Below are positions 1-11,829 of a stretch of DNA of 64,000 bases, in pieces. The notes beneath the pieces were generated by a model, which saw only the letters and a program-made list of their open reading frames with translations, made no database searches and was not told the DNA's origin. The stretch's first letter is position 1. Every line of letters starts with the position of its first letter. This DNA is from Turritopsis dohrnii (taxonomy: Eukaryota; Cnidaria; Hydrozoa; Anthoathecata; Oceaniidae), in assembly GCA_027922465.2 (NCBI GenBank), contig BQMF02000816.1, positions 29,971-93,970 of the forward strand, written 5' to 3'. The position numbers were made by a program, and so were the translations under genes.

Positions 1-1039
1 TAAATGAACTACGGATAGTAGCTGGTTTTCCTCTTAGTAAGTTGATCTCATCAACGACTTTTCTCCGGAGGGTTGCCAAGTCAGGCCGGGGCGTTTCAAA
101 AATTTTATTTTTCAAGTAACCCCAAAGAAAAAAGTCTAGTGGTGTAAGGTCAGGTGACCTAGGGGGGAATTCAATATTATGGTGCAACGCCACAACACAG
201 TTTTCAAACTTTTGACGCGAAACATTTCGAACTTGAACACTTCTATGTGGAGGGGCACCATCTTGAAACCACCAAACTCCATCAAAGATACCATTGTTGT
301 ATCGGTGGTGGTAAACGTACCCTAATGCAGGGAAGACAATTCTTTCCAACATATCACGATATGTTCTTCCATTGACGCTCCTGTTGAAGAAATGTGGCCC
401 TACGATACTTCCGTTTCCACAAAAACCAACCCAAACATGTAGCTTTTGCCGACACTGACTTTTTTCATAACGAAAATCTTCAGGTCGCTGTCCTTTGGGT
501 GCATAACATCTCACATTTTGAGTGTTCACAGTCCCATCCATGCTAAATACGGCTTCATCACCTATCACAATGCTTGACATAAACCGGACATTTTGGGCTC
601 TTGGAGAAAACCAATTGCAAAATCTGCGTCGCCTTGCATAATCTCCTGGCTTCAGCTCTTGTGCAACTTTTATTTTAAAAGGATGCCATTTAATGTCACT
701 TTTTGTTATGCAATTAAATGACGACTTCGATATTGCAAGTGGATTTCTTCTGCACGTGATTCGTGGCTGCTGATTTGGTTGCTGCGTTTGAAGTAACAAA
801 CGAACATCGTTAATTGCTTGAGCACCTCTCGTTGTACGCCTCCTGCCACTTCTTCCTTTATTCAAGTTTTTACTTGTCCCCTCGATGTTGTACTTTCTTA
901 TATTTTTTTGAATAGCAGAATTTGACGGTGGGTTTCTATTCGAGAACCTCACTCGAAAGGCCTCTCTAACAGCTTGCAAACTTCGCGTTTCATGATATGT
1001 TCTTACCACAAAAACTCTTTGCTCTATCGTCAGCTGCAT
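1..1039 (-). CDS. Tc/mariner-type transposase, 3' end beyond window
   Basis: Reading down the minus strand from an ATG at 1039-1037, the frame stays open for 346 codons to the window edge. The N-terminus begins MQLTIEQRVFVVRTYHETRS, a helix-turn-helix start typical of the DUF4817-type mariner relatives. The catalytic core shows GDEAVFSMDGT, then WFQDGAPPH, then PPRSPDLTPLDFFLWGYLK, the usual Tc/mariner order. I count 36 residues between the second and third Asp, so it is DDD-type rather than the classic DD34D spacing. The product would bind its terminal repeats and cut and paste the element at TA sites. There are no stops, so it may be young. The terminal repeats are not identified and the C-terminus lies outside. 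Confidence 0.88.
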   Translation of the reverse strand, partial: MQLTIEQRVFVVRTYHETRSLQAVREAFRVRFSNRNPPSNSAIQKNIRKYNIEGTSKNLNKGRSGRRRTTRGAQAINDVRLLLQTQQPNQQPRITCRRNPLAISKSSFNCITKSDIKWHPFKIKVAQELKPGDYARRRRFCNWFSPRAQNVRFMSSIVIGDEAVFSMDGTVNTQNVRCYAPKGQRPEDFRYEKSQCRQKLHVWVGFCGNGSIVGPHFFNRSVNGRTYRDMLERIVFPALGYVYHHRYNNGIFDGVWWFQDGAPPHRSVQVRNVSRQKFENCVVALHHNIEFPPRSPDLTPLDFFLWGYLKNKIFETPRPDLATLRRKVVDEINLLRGKPATIRSSF

Positions 1040-2287
1040 CTTGTTATGTTTGTAAACCTTATCAAAAAGCCTTTTTATAGCATTTTTAAGCACTCAGAAT
1101 TGTTTAATTGACAATCAGTTTTTTCAAAAGAAAGGTGAATTTACACGTTAAATTTTAATTTCGTCTGTTTAAAAGAATCTCATGATATCTTTAACACCAC
1201 GACAACTTTTAGAGTTAACAAAAGAGTAACTGCTCATTAGCACTTCTTTTAATTGATCGTTATTGAATTAACGAGCGTATCGAAAAAATATATCTTTAAT
1301 ATCTTTTAAACTCTTTATTTCTTTAAGATGAAACTTATATTTTTGAAAAGAGGAGAAAAAGCTCTGTCAAATGATATAAAATTCGCAAATATCCGACAAA
1401 TATTTGAGAAGAAATAGTCGTATGAAATCTCGAACCTCTTTTTTCTGGGGCACACTGTATACAGCCTAGTAGAGCTGTTCGTGAATTTTTCCCTACAAAG
1501 TCATTAGAAACTTGACATCAACACTTGAAATAAGCGTGCAAAGTAATGATGTTTCTTTTGATGCAACAAAAGGCTTTAAATCTCTGAAGTACCGTTTTAG
1601 TAGAACAGTTTCAAAAGAATTCTTACAAGTAATTGATTTTTTTCATGTAACAGGCTCGTTGAGTTTACGAATCTCCCTAATACGCTTTTGCAGTAACTGC
1701 GGTTTTAACGTCACATCATGTATTTCAAATAAAACAAATTTGTCAGCACAGTTTATAGTTCTTTCTATGGGCCATGTTGTCAACACAAATCTTTTGGGTG
1801 TAAAGTTTTTTTGTTTCCAATTTTAATTTCTCCATCAATCATTTTCCAGTGTGATCGGAACAGAAAGGTGAACAGAACTTAATGCCTTTAACGAAAAAAT
1901 TGCGTGATCTCGTCTACGCATTGAAAAAGATTGGTAATTGCATAGACTTATATCTGAGGGAATGACCAAAAAAACCTAAATGTTTAATAAGTTTAATAAG
2001 ATACTTTATCATCAGTAGGAGTCTGAAACTTCATTTTTTGGGTGGACAAGTTACTGTTGCTCACCTAGGGCGCATCGCTAGTCACCTTGGGCGTATCGTG
2101 CCAAACCGATTTTTATAAAACTTTGATTTAAATATTTTCGCTAAATATTGATCAAAAACATGATAACAAAGGTAAATAGAAATTTTCAAATTGAAGTCCT
2201 AAAATTCTTTTAGGCTTTTTTGATAAACGAGGTCAAGATGATAACAATAAGAAAACGCCACTTGCCTTGAAGACTTCACAACGTAAC
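1040..2287. other. AT-rich stretch, no supported gene
   Basis: No ORF here resembles a protein I know. The open frame at 1512-1826 (+) is low-complexity and looks random. The transposon 5' terminal repeat should lie just above 1039, but I could not recognise it without the partner end. Confidence 0.5.
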
Positions 2288-2949
2288 ACCATGGACGTAT
2301 AAAAAGAGAAGGAGTTACAACTTTTATAAATCTATTCAAACAAACCTCGCCTCGGTTTATTGAAATTTTGACAAAAGCAGTTTTGAAACTCCCTCAAGTG
2401 CTGTTAAAAATATATGTTTCCATTGGCTTCCATGATCGTAACAACCAACCAGAAATGAATTTAAAGACTTTATGATTATATTGAAGCCAGGTTTTAAACT
2501 CTGATTCCTCATGACTTCTTACAGTCTCAAACATGAAATTTTCAGAATTGAATGAAAAAGCATTCTTTTTTCTGTGTATTCTCAGGCATCACCCAGGCGT
2601 CTTTCAAAGTACCGAATCTTTGGATATAAGTATATACACAAAATACTTTCTAACTCCGAGAAATTTATCTTGATTCCAATCCAACACTTTTAAAAAAGGT
2701 TGAGTAGAAGTTTTGTGATACTCAAGAATATTGCTGATGCATCTGCAAATCATATTTTTTCTCAATTCGTTGGTTTTCCACATCGGATTAAACATAAAGC
2801 GTCTTACAAACCCGCCCATGTGAACCGAAATCCAGTGAAATGCGAGGCGACGATTACATCAAAGAAATGTCGACATAATAGATTTTAATAACAGAAATGA
2901 AAGGCTTTAGTATTAGTTGTGAGTCCTTCTCTTTTTATACGTCCATGGT
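2288..2949. mobile_element. MITE, 662 bp, with about 35-bp terminal inverted repeats
   Basis: The left end (2288-2322) starts ACCATGGACGTATAAAAAGA. The right end (2915-2949) is its reverse complement with three mismatches near the inner edge. Both ends are flanked by AAC (2285-2287 and 2950-2952), a possible 3-bp target duplication. The interior has only short AT-rich frames and no transposase, so it is non-autonomous. The superfamily is not assigned. Confidence 0.8.
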
Positions 2950-3867
2950 AACACAGCGATAGATACTCAAAAACACAACATTAGCGCATTTTGGTCAAGT
3001 CTGACAAAATGACTGCCAAATTCAAATTTAAAATCTTCCAATTATGCTTTGTGTAATAAATGTTTATGAAAATCGGAGAAGTTTCTAACTTTGGTCAAAT
3101 ATTGTCTCGTACCTTTGTCAAATCTAAGAAAATAACTGTCAAATTCGAAATCAGCACCTTTCAATTGTGATCAATACAAATTTGTAAAAAAAAAAATGGA
3201 AAAGTTTCGAAATTTGATCCAAATTAGGCCTGAATTGCCCAATTTCAGTTAAACCTGACAAAATGACTGTCAAATTCGAAATCAACACCTTTCAAATGTG
3301 ATCCTTACAAATTTTTGATTAATGTGGCTCACTAATAAAAAAGTTATTTTTTGAAAAAGTGACTTTATTTTTCATATACAAGTGTAAACAATAGGGTAAA
3401 TAAACAAAAATAGACCAAAAATGAATAAAAACATGGAACTTAAAAACTGATATCTTCAAGGGACCCTAAATTTAAATAATATCTATATACCCTGAAAACT
3501 TCAAGTCAATAGCTTAAGCGGTTTTTAAAATACCTTGTTTCAAAAATGAGGAAACCTCCAAAAAACGCGAAATCTAAAAATCACTGTTTTATTAAAAAAA
3601 TGTTCAAAATAAACTAAAAACTACCAGAGGCATAAGATTTCCCTTGCTCCTGTTCTTGTTCCTTATCAACCTAACCTTTTGCAATGCCTCTCAGTTCTAC
3701 TCTTCCTTTTTTTGACCTCTGTTGTTCTTTTTTTCTCTTTTCTAGCCATTGCTTAGGTGTCACTTGTCTTTTTTCACTGATCCGGTTACCGTATTTGAGT
3801 CAAATTTGAGATTTAATTCATCAAACACATGTTTCAAGCAAAACGTACCCTCATTAAAACTCAATAT

Positions 3868-4331
3868 CAGTCAGGGACAACCGTAAATAGAGGGATCCCG
3901 TAAATACGGGATATATCCCGCAATTAAAGGAACTTTGTTTGTTTTGAATCGACAGTGCTTCCCCTGCAAGACTTGGAATTTTTTTATCTTAAACCTTAGG
4001 GAATTTCTCGACATTTTAACGCGGCGATGTGTGACCTATCCGCGGCAACTTTTTCTAAAATCAGCAATTTTCTAGCAGTGGTAAATTAAAATGGCGAATG
4101 CTCCGGATTTCTTAATGTTACGAGTTTCAAATATCTCGTCATAAGACCACTGATCATGATTTATGCAACCACAAGTTCTTTTAAATCTGCCATTGTCACA
4201 TCTAATTGGGCTGATTTTTTGTGTTCGTGTAATTACAGTATGCCCGCCATTATGGTCATCGCGTAATTACAGTATGTACAATTCACATCCCGTATTTACG
4301 GGATCCCTCTATTTACGGTTGTTCCTGACTG
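3868..4331. mobile_element. MITE, 464 bp, 5-bp target duplication, hAT-like ends
   Basis: The left terminal repeat (3868-3912) begins CAGTCAGGGACAACCGTAAA and includes the internal palindrome ATCCCGTAAATACGGGAT. The right end (4287-4331) is the reverse complement over about 44 bp with one or two mismatches. The flanks are AATAT on both sides (3863-3867, 4332-4336). A CAG start with a short duplication suggests a hAT-related non-autonomous element, but the family call is inference. No coding capacity is seen. Confidence 0.85.
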
Positions 4332-5100
4332 AATATAGCTGAGTGCACTCCCATCTCCAATGTTTCCTTACCAACATATTTGTATTCTAGCTAAAAAATA
4401 ACAAACATATTATACCAAAACCATGAGATGACTGAAGACATCATCAAAATGCAAAATTTGGTCCCAAAAACACATAAAAAACCAGCAAAACTCAAAACTA
4501 AAGCATGTCTTCACTATGCCTTCAACCATGTTAGAAATGGCACTATATACACTGTTGGCCATCCATACTAAATATCTTGTCTTGATTCCATGGGCCAAGT
4601 ATACTAAAAGCTGAGAAAAAATGGTCTTAAAAGTGAGAAATATCCGTTGCTAGAGCCCATTGCTAGGGAATTTTAATACAATCACGCCGCTATCCGCATA
4701 TCGAAAAGACAAGAGACTCTGGTTTCTCGAAAAGCAATATTTTTCCCTATAAGTTTAAATTTGGTGTAACAATAACCTATTGATTACATCTGTCAAAAAA
4801 AAATTTGAAAAAAAATCTTTGACTTTTGAAACGTACGCTGAGCCCTTAAGAGAAAGTCATTTTCGCAATCCCTTTCAACCTCAACAAGGTTATGTGCTGT
4901 CAGAATCTGGTTAAAAGAGAATGAAAAACGTTTTGTTTTGTTCTGGTTTAAAAAACGTTATCTCCAAAACTGCGATTTGCCTAGTCAAGCCACAAGCGGT
5001 GACAGGAATTTCATTTGGCATGCTGTGACTGTCATGGATGTATTGATGTGCCATCAGCAAATGACAAATTAATCCATCAATTAGCTATATCTTGTAAATT
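4332..5100. other. No supported feature
   Basis: AT-rich sequence with only short chance frames, for example 4410-4598 (-). Nothing recognisable was seen. Confidence 0.4.
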
Positions 5101-5109
5101 ATTTATAGA

Positions 5110-5340
5110 TTGAAGTAGATTGAAAAATATCAGTCCGATAACTGACCCTTGGAGAACTTCAAGCTAGTTCCAATGACGGGTACATAAATTTGGAGGAGCT
5201 GTTGACGATTGTACTAATATGATAGTATCCATTGAACAACAGATTTCGCAAAACCAAAGTTATAAAATTTTGTCAAGATTCTTTGTTGATACACACCATG
5301 TCACATGCTTTAAGTAATTCATAAACATAACTGGGGTAGT
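5110..5340 (-). pseudogene. Reverse-transcriptase remnant (LINE)
   Basis: On the minus strand, 5272 to 5221 reads NFGFAKSVVQWILSY, the segment that precedes the RT palm in jockey/CR1-like elements. Then 5159 to 5124 reads VLQGSVIGLIFF, a decayed form of the PQGSVLGPLLF box. Stops and a frame change separate the two. The rest of the element is not recognisable, so this is an old fragment. Confidence 0.6.
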
Positions 5341-5946
5341 CTCGAGATATAATTTCAATTTCTAAGAATAAAGATCCTCATTAGTAGCACTAACAGTCAT
5401 CTCCTTATTAATTTTCTAAGCAATTTAATCACTTAGAAAATTTGGTTCAAATGAGGCGACCCAAACATCTAGTATTTCAGCAAATTAAGAAAAACAGCAA
5501 AATTCAGACAGATTGAAATACTTTGAGAAATTGCTCCAAATTATTTCACTCAATGCTACATAGAGGTTCAATGCCTGTCCAAAAAATTGGATCGTCACTT
5601 AAATGTAATAAATATAGGTCAATGACTCTACCCCAAGAAAAATTTTAGGAAATACTATTTGTGACCATGTAGACCATTATCTCGTAACTGCTAAGCTCAT
5701 TAGCTGTAAAATCCACAGAAAGCTTGTTTAACACGGTTGGATATATAACAGGGCCGTCGGAAGTGGGATAGTGGATGGTGAGCCACCACCAGCACAACAA
5801 GCAAGGTATTTTTTCAGATGTATATACCAATTTTGTTATTTCAGTCTAGTATATAAAAACATACTTCAAAAAAAAACTCTACAGAGATTTCCCTGTTTTA
5901 TCATTTTTCGACAACTTAAAAAAAGAAAAGGCAAACTAATGGTTGT

Positions 5947-6003
5947 GAATGAATGAATGAATGAATGAATGAATGAATGAATGAATGAATGAATGAATGA
6001 ATG
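5947..6003 (+). repeat. Tetranucleotide microsatellite (GAAT)n
   Basis: About 14 uninterrupted copies of GAAT/AATG. Confidence 0.98.
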
Positions 6004-6138
6004 TGGAAGGAAGAAAATTGAACTATTTCTGGTCCCCTTAGACACATAATTTTTTAAAAGTTTACAACTGCCTTGTATAGCAATGACGTACCGTAGATGA
6101 AAAGGAAAAGTTACTGCAGAGATGTTTATTGATGTTTA

Positions 6139-6200
6139 TTGACAGATATTTTTACAGCTAACAGATATTCTTACAGCTCACAGATATTCTCACAGCTATT
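6139..6200 (+). repeat. Three tandem copies of a ~20-bp unit
   Basis: The unit ACAGATATTCTTACAGCT is repeated three times with one or two changes each. It is preceded by a doubled GATGTTTATT. Confidence 0.75.
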
Positions 6201-7092
6201 TAAAATTGAGATAGGGATTTAAAATAGTGCTTAAAATCTAATCAAGTAATTATAGCACAGTTAACTTTCGATATCTCTAAGCAAAGCTTGGTCCCGTTAG
6301 CATTTATAAATATCGTTACCTTGAACTTTTTATTCGGTCCATTGGGAGTAGCAGGACTGGACTGTTTGCATTGTTTTGGGTTTTTGTATGTATTTGGAAG
6401 ATAATTAAATTATGAGAAAGGCCAATCCTATACATGGTGTATGAACTCGTCCGCGTAGAGTATTAAGCTCAACTTCTTAATTTAACTCAGAAATAGACCT
6501 TTGCCGAATTCTGTTTAAACACCGTGTTATAGCCTAGCCTCTAGCCTCTTTTTCAAACTCTTAATTACTTCTAATTATTCAACTGGGGAACTGAAAGAAC
6601 GAGTAATTATTACTTGATGAAACATTATGAAATTAGAAAAACAATAAAATACATAGAAACGAGGCTAAACTTGATAACTAAGCATTAAATCGACATTTAA
6701 ACAAAAATTTGGGAAAGGTATATTCCCCCTTCAGCTGATTTGTAGTCCATTTACTCTATGTCACTTTTACACCAAATTCAGTTGTTAATGCAAAAGACAT
6801 TGTTTTCTATATTCCCAAATTTTCTTGTTTGCGAAATCTAAAGAAGGCAGTGACAGATTATTATTGGTCAATTCAAAGGGTATTTGAGTTGCATTTAAGA
6901 ACAGTCACCACATCTCAGGTCGACGCAAACCGATCCGACTTTTCATCCGACTCGGAAATGGAAAGTCGGATAGAGGTTGGATGAAAATTCGAATGTCGGA
7001 TCGGATCAAATCGAATTTCTCGTTTGTGATACATCTTTCATCCGATGCCTTTCAAAATGAAGGACACCACAGTGTTCGCAATGATGGCTGTT

Positions 7093-7398
7093 TTAAGTGA
7101 ACTTGTGGATTCTGATGACGAATAGGTTTGCTTCGAGCATGTCAATGAGAACACCAGTTTCGTTATCGCTCCATTCTTTTGTTTCTTTGGTAACTTTTCC
7201 ATGTTTTTCCCCTTCGCTTTCGCTTGTTTTCTTTCTTATTGTTTTTTCTTGTTCTTCACTTTCCTTCTCCATTCTGTGCAGTTTAAAACCTTCACTCTCT
7301 TTTTTACTATCAAAGTCAGACACCTTGTTTTCTCTGCGTGGTGATGTAAAGTGATGTAAAAAGAATGTTTTATTTTGAACAAATTCGAATGTTTTCAC
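7093..7398 (-). CDS. Possible Myb/MADF-like exon fragment
   Basis: The minus-strand frame is strongly charged and ends in KEWSDNETGVLIDMLEANLF, which resembles the start of a Myb/MADF/trihelix DNA-binding domain (Trp, then an acidic helix, then a LID..LE helix). The domain is cut off after its first helix by a stop, and no downstream exon was found. It could be a fragment of a PIF/Harbinger accessory Myb protein, or a chance match in biased sequence. The matching plus-strand frame looks like its shadow. Confidence 0.3.
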   Translation of the reverse strand: MKTFEFVQNKTFFLHHFTSPRRENKVSDFDSKKESEGFKLHRMEKESEEQEKTIRKKTSESEGEKHGKVTKETKEWSDNETGVLIDMLEANLFVIRIHKFT

Positions 7399-7459
7399 AC
7401 CTTTAAAATTTTATCAAATCGCTCGAAACTCCAAATCTACGAAAAGTCGGATGAAATGA

Positions 7460-7754
7460 TGTACCAAACCGATCCGACATCACTTTTGTACATTTTTTGT
7501 TGAATGAAGTCGGATGAAAATTTTGTTCTGAAACAAACTTTCATCCGACTTGATTTTTCTCTTTTTTTCAAAAAAAATTTTGTATTTTTGAACATACGCA
7601 AACCGATTCAACATTTCATCCAACATGTAATTTTTGCGAGGTTTGATGAAATGTTGGACTGGTTTGAGTCTCTTCAAAATTTTGAAAAAAGTCAAAATTT
7701 TTAAAAAAGAAGAAAAAAATCGTGTTGGATGATGTTGGATTGGTTTGGTGGTAC
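7460..7754. mobile_element. Fold-back/MITE-like element with nested hairpins
   Basis: The ends match in inverted orientation: GTACCAAACCGATCCGACAT at the left against GTACCACCAAACCAATCCAA read from the right. Inside are two more inverted pairs. AAGTCGGATGAAA pairs with TTTCATCCGACTT (about 7507-7553), and AAACCGATTCAACATTTCAT pairs with a near-complement ending near 7671. Related TCGGATGAAA-type motifs also occur at 6917-7020. No coding capacity is supported. Confidence 0.6.
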
Positions 7755-7999
7755 TTTTCATTTTCATTTTTTTTATATATTTCCCCGTAGGGCGAAATAT
7801 ATGTTAAAACCGGCATTTCCTTCTCCTTCTTTTCGTTCACTTTTATAGCCGCGGTTCAGTATTGAATTTTCACCTAGCCGCCAAAGTAGATAAGAATAGA
7901 GGCTAGTCTACAGTGAAGTAGTGCGCCATTTTTTTTCAGTCAGTGCAGATTGTCAGTAGAAGACTTTGCTTTTCCTGCCAGCTTTTAAAATGATTCAAA

Positions 8000-9760
8000 A
8001 AATAAAAGGTTGTTAAATGATGGAAATAATCGTTTTATTTCAGTGTTGTTATGAAAGGTTTTGTAAAAACTTTTTAATGAACGTGTAAAATACAGAAAAA
8101 AATTGTTTTGTTTTTTGTTGATAACAATAATGCTATGGATGATTGGTTGGTAGTTAAATGTTTGGAACAGCAAAGCATTGAAGCTGTGATTTCAGTGCAA
8201 AGACGAAAATTCATTATCAATACAGGCTGAAGATTTATTTTTATTTTACATCCTGATTTGACAGGATAATGTATATATATACAGAATATGTATAGCCAAA
8301 CTGAACTGACACAGCACGCACATGATGTACAGCCACCACAAGGGAAACCTTTTATACGTGGAGAACAAGTAGTTCAACCAATTATGTTAATTCAAAGAGT
8401 ACATTACAAAAACAGCAAGTAAAAACGTGATGTCGTATATGCAATAAGGTTCCAGAAAACAAATTACGTACAATATTTTTATACACAGGATTGAGACAGA
8501 TAATAACACTTGAAAGAACCTGCTTGAATGTGCTTCCCTGGCCTGGATAGGCTGGATACTATGGATTAATTCCATGATCACGCATACTGTTTTGATACTG
8601 TATTATGATATTTTATTTTGTAAAAAGTATACATATAATATTTATACTGTCAACTTTCCTTACACAAACAACAAACATAAATCAAAACACAATCCAACAT
8701 AAGAATCTGTAAATTAAATCAAACCAGAACTCAAATTTCTTTTTTTAGCTTCGTAGTGATTTGGTTATGGATGTGTATTTTCACTACCAAAATCTGTTTG
8801 TTTTTTTCATTTGAGATTTACGAAAGTCATTTTTATCACATAGTAAATAATGGGTGTCCACATATTTTTGTGACTGAGATGTTATTTTGAATACTTGAAT
8901 TTAATTTTATAAATTGTCACTTTTAAGACCATCTCTTTTTGGAAAATAACTCTTGTCCTTATTTGAAATGCTACACAGTACAAATTTTGATTGTTTTTGA
9001 TAGTTATTTGCTGTCTACCCCAAAGTATTTTTAATACTTAGACTGTTGTATTAAAATTAGGTTTGACAATTTTCTTTTCTTCTTTTGTAAACTTGTAAAC
9101 AAATTTCATTGTATGATGTTGTTAAATAGTTTAATACGAGTTACGAAAAGCTGTGTTCTGTTGAATTACATTGTTTCCCATCATGATATTACTGTGTAAA
9201 AGCATGTCAAGCTTCTGCAGCAATGAAGATCATACGTTTATTATGATGAATTTACCTCATACATATTGATGCAGTTGTTGATATTCAGTTGTTTAAGGGG
9301 AAATATTAGTTGCATTTAGGTCTTCCAATTTTTAGCTTTGTCCATAATAACTTCTCATAACTCATAACTTTTTTTTAACTCCTCAGCAAAAATTATAAGA
9401 GAAACCATGTCACATGACCATGAATATCTTCATTTCATAATAAGTTTGAAATAACTTCTTTTGTGGTATTAAATTGAATTCTACCCTGATTAGTATGGAC
9501 AGCATTTTTATTTGCGTTGATGGCAGTTATACCACTTTTCTTATGGTCTTCTATGTACACACAATAATTGATAAAAGTTTTGCAACTTTGGGGAAATATA
9601 TAGTCGCATTTTTGCGAATCTTGTTTTATTATTCATCTAAAAATCCCGCGAATTTCGAATGTTCGAATTTGTAAACGGAATGTTTTTATTTTGATTCGTT
9701 TCAATAAAAACATTATCATTTTGGCAGTTATAGCAGTACAAATCGGATCAGTAACTCAGA
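8000..9760. other. AT-rich stretch, no supported gene
   Basis: Only short chance frames are present (8387-8581 on minus, 9474-9674 on plus). A short TATATATATA run lies near 8270-8282. No repeat partner was recognised. Confidence 0.4.
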
Positions 9761-9772
9761 AAAGATTTAAAA

Positions 9773-9946
9773 ATGTCAAGTAGCAGTGAGGAAGAGCTAT
9801 CCCCTGTGAAATGGAAAGCATTCAAACAACATAGAAAAGAAAAAGAGACAATTGCACAATTTAATCTTTTGAAATTGATATTATTACTTTTCTATTGGAT
9901 GTATCAGTGGTTTTCACGATATCTTTATATCTTGATATCTGAATGA
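9773..9946 (+). CDS. Short ORF, possible 5' exon of the PRDM9-like gene
   Basis: A 57-codon frame starts at ATG 9773 in a good context (AAAAATG) and reads MSSSSEEELSPVKWKAFKQH, then becomes hydrophobic. The first half looks like real protein; the second half looks like intron read-through. A GTGAGG donor 13 nt after the ATG would leave phase 1, which is what the KRAB exon at 22637 needs. That join is speculative and would require a 13-kb intron. It may equally be unrelated. Confidence 0.25.
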   Translation: MSSSSEEELSPVKWKAFKQHRKEKETIAQFNLLKLILLLFYWMYQWFSRYLYILISE

Positions 9947-10154
9947 GCTTTTCTTAAAACCTCAAAAAGTTCCATTTCCAAAATATACTGATGTTCTTCT
10001 TCCTACAATTTTACCACAACGTTTCTGACAAAACACCCTGGCTTCGAGGTTGATAGGCAATTTTGTGCGCGACGTCAGCGTAAAACTAGCTATTGCATTG
10101 AATGCTACCCAAATTATGCAGATAACCCGAGCGAAAATCAATGAGATACCATGT

Positions 10155-10461
10155 TACCATATTATCAGGTAATAAACGCGGTCCCCTATAATCAAATATT
10201 TGCAATAACCGCCGCCCTCGAAGAAACGCCGCATTTTAAACCGTTTTCATGTCCTAGAAGAAAGAGATATTGATATTCTTTGGCATTTTCGTATAATGTG
10301 AATATATCTTTTGTTTAAAACACAATCTTTTGTAACATTATTGTTTAAAGTCTGTTTTTATGTCATTTTTAATTTTGTAATAAACGCCGCCCTCTATTAA
10401 ACCCCACATCTAAAAACTAGAGTTAACAAACAACGCAGCGTTTATAAGAGGAAATATGGTA
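10155..10461. mobile_element. MITE, about 307 bp
   Basis: The left end TACCATATTATCAGGTAATA and the right end (read inverted) TACCATATTTCCTCTTATAA form terminal inverted repeats. Both continue into AAACGC. The interior carries direct copies of an AACGCCGCCCTC motif. There is no coding sequence. The next repeat starts directly at its right border with TACCTTAATTCGC, a second family seen elsewhere in the window. Confidence 0.65.
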
Positions 10462-11829
10462 CCTTAATTCGCTTAAATTTTGCACGCCTTTAATTTTCGC
10501 ACAGAAAAAGCGCGCAAATATTAAAGGGGCGCGAAATAGGCTATTTTTCTCACAGCGGAGTGCACGAAAATTAAAAGAAACGATTTGGTTAGGTTATTTT
10601 ATCTTCTCTCCTTTTGATTTTGTTTAATGCAGTGAAGAAGCCCTGAGATTATAGTTGACCTAATTCCTCAATTGCAATCAATTCGGAACAACATTACTAG
10701 TTTCATATTAATCATATACCTTTCTATGGACAGACAAAGTCAAAGATTTGGTTCGTTAATCGATTGGGATGACGGTACCAGTATCAAACAACTGGACGAA
10801 ACAATGCTCTTTCAATGCTGGGGTAACATCCTTTGATGTTCCAAAAGAGGACGTGTTGAATGGAATAAATGCATTATCCTAAATTACTGTTCGGGTAATA
10901 TAAGAAGGTTTGGTTTACAAACTCTGAAACTTTAAGAACTAAGGCAACTCCCCTCAATGGGTCATTTGACCAAAACCACGGGATTCTTGGTCAAGTAGGT
11001 GAAATTGCTGAATTTTAGATTAGGGATTTGTCTCTACTAACTACAGTTTTCTTGCTTGGATTGCTGCGAAAAGTGTTTGACTTGATGAGAAAATTGCAAA
11101 GTTTAGTCTGAACTTCCACCAAGATCTGTAATGAAAGGCGAAACTGTTTGAGACACCTGCGCAGATTTTGTCAGAATCTATAAGTAAAACATTAATTTCT
11201 GCTATACACTAATTTTGGATATGGATCTACTATAATGATTTCTTTGTTCAACTCCTAATCTAAATTCTGTTTGCATATCATAAAATCACAATGAGCATCT
11301 CTGGAGATTGTGCACCTAAGGCGTATTTTAGGCTCAGCAAGTTTGGCGATGGGATGTTCTTATACAAAAGCGGATCTAAAAAAGAAGTACAGGTGTAATA
11401 AAACTCCTTTTCAACATTAACCCAGCATCATCGTAAATCATCTTAAGGGAACGTTCATACAGCCTGTTAATCCGATTGTTGAATGTGCGACTATTAGCCA
11501 CATTCCGGAAAATCATGTTTTGTTTACACGAAACTATATTCGCTATGTATCTGTATGGACGTCTATATAACTTGGTAGAGTTGTTCTTGATTATGTCCCT
11601 ACAAAGTCATTAGAAACTTCACGTGAAAACATTCGAAAAGAACGTGCAATGATGTTTCTTTTGATACAAGTAAAGTTTTACTCTCAGAAGTAATTATTGA
11701 GTCTCATCAGTAATTATATTTTTTCGTGTAATAGGCTGGTTGATGTCAGGAATGTGGCTAATGACACATCCAAATAATAGGACAATAGTGAAATAGTGAA
11801 TTGAAGAAGCAATTGACTACAGCTTGTCT

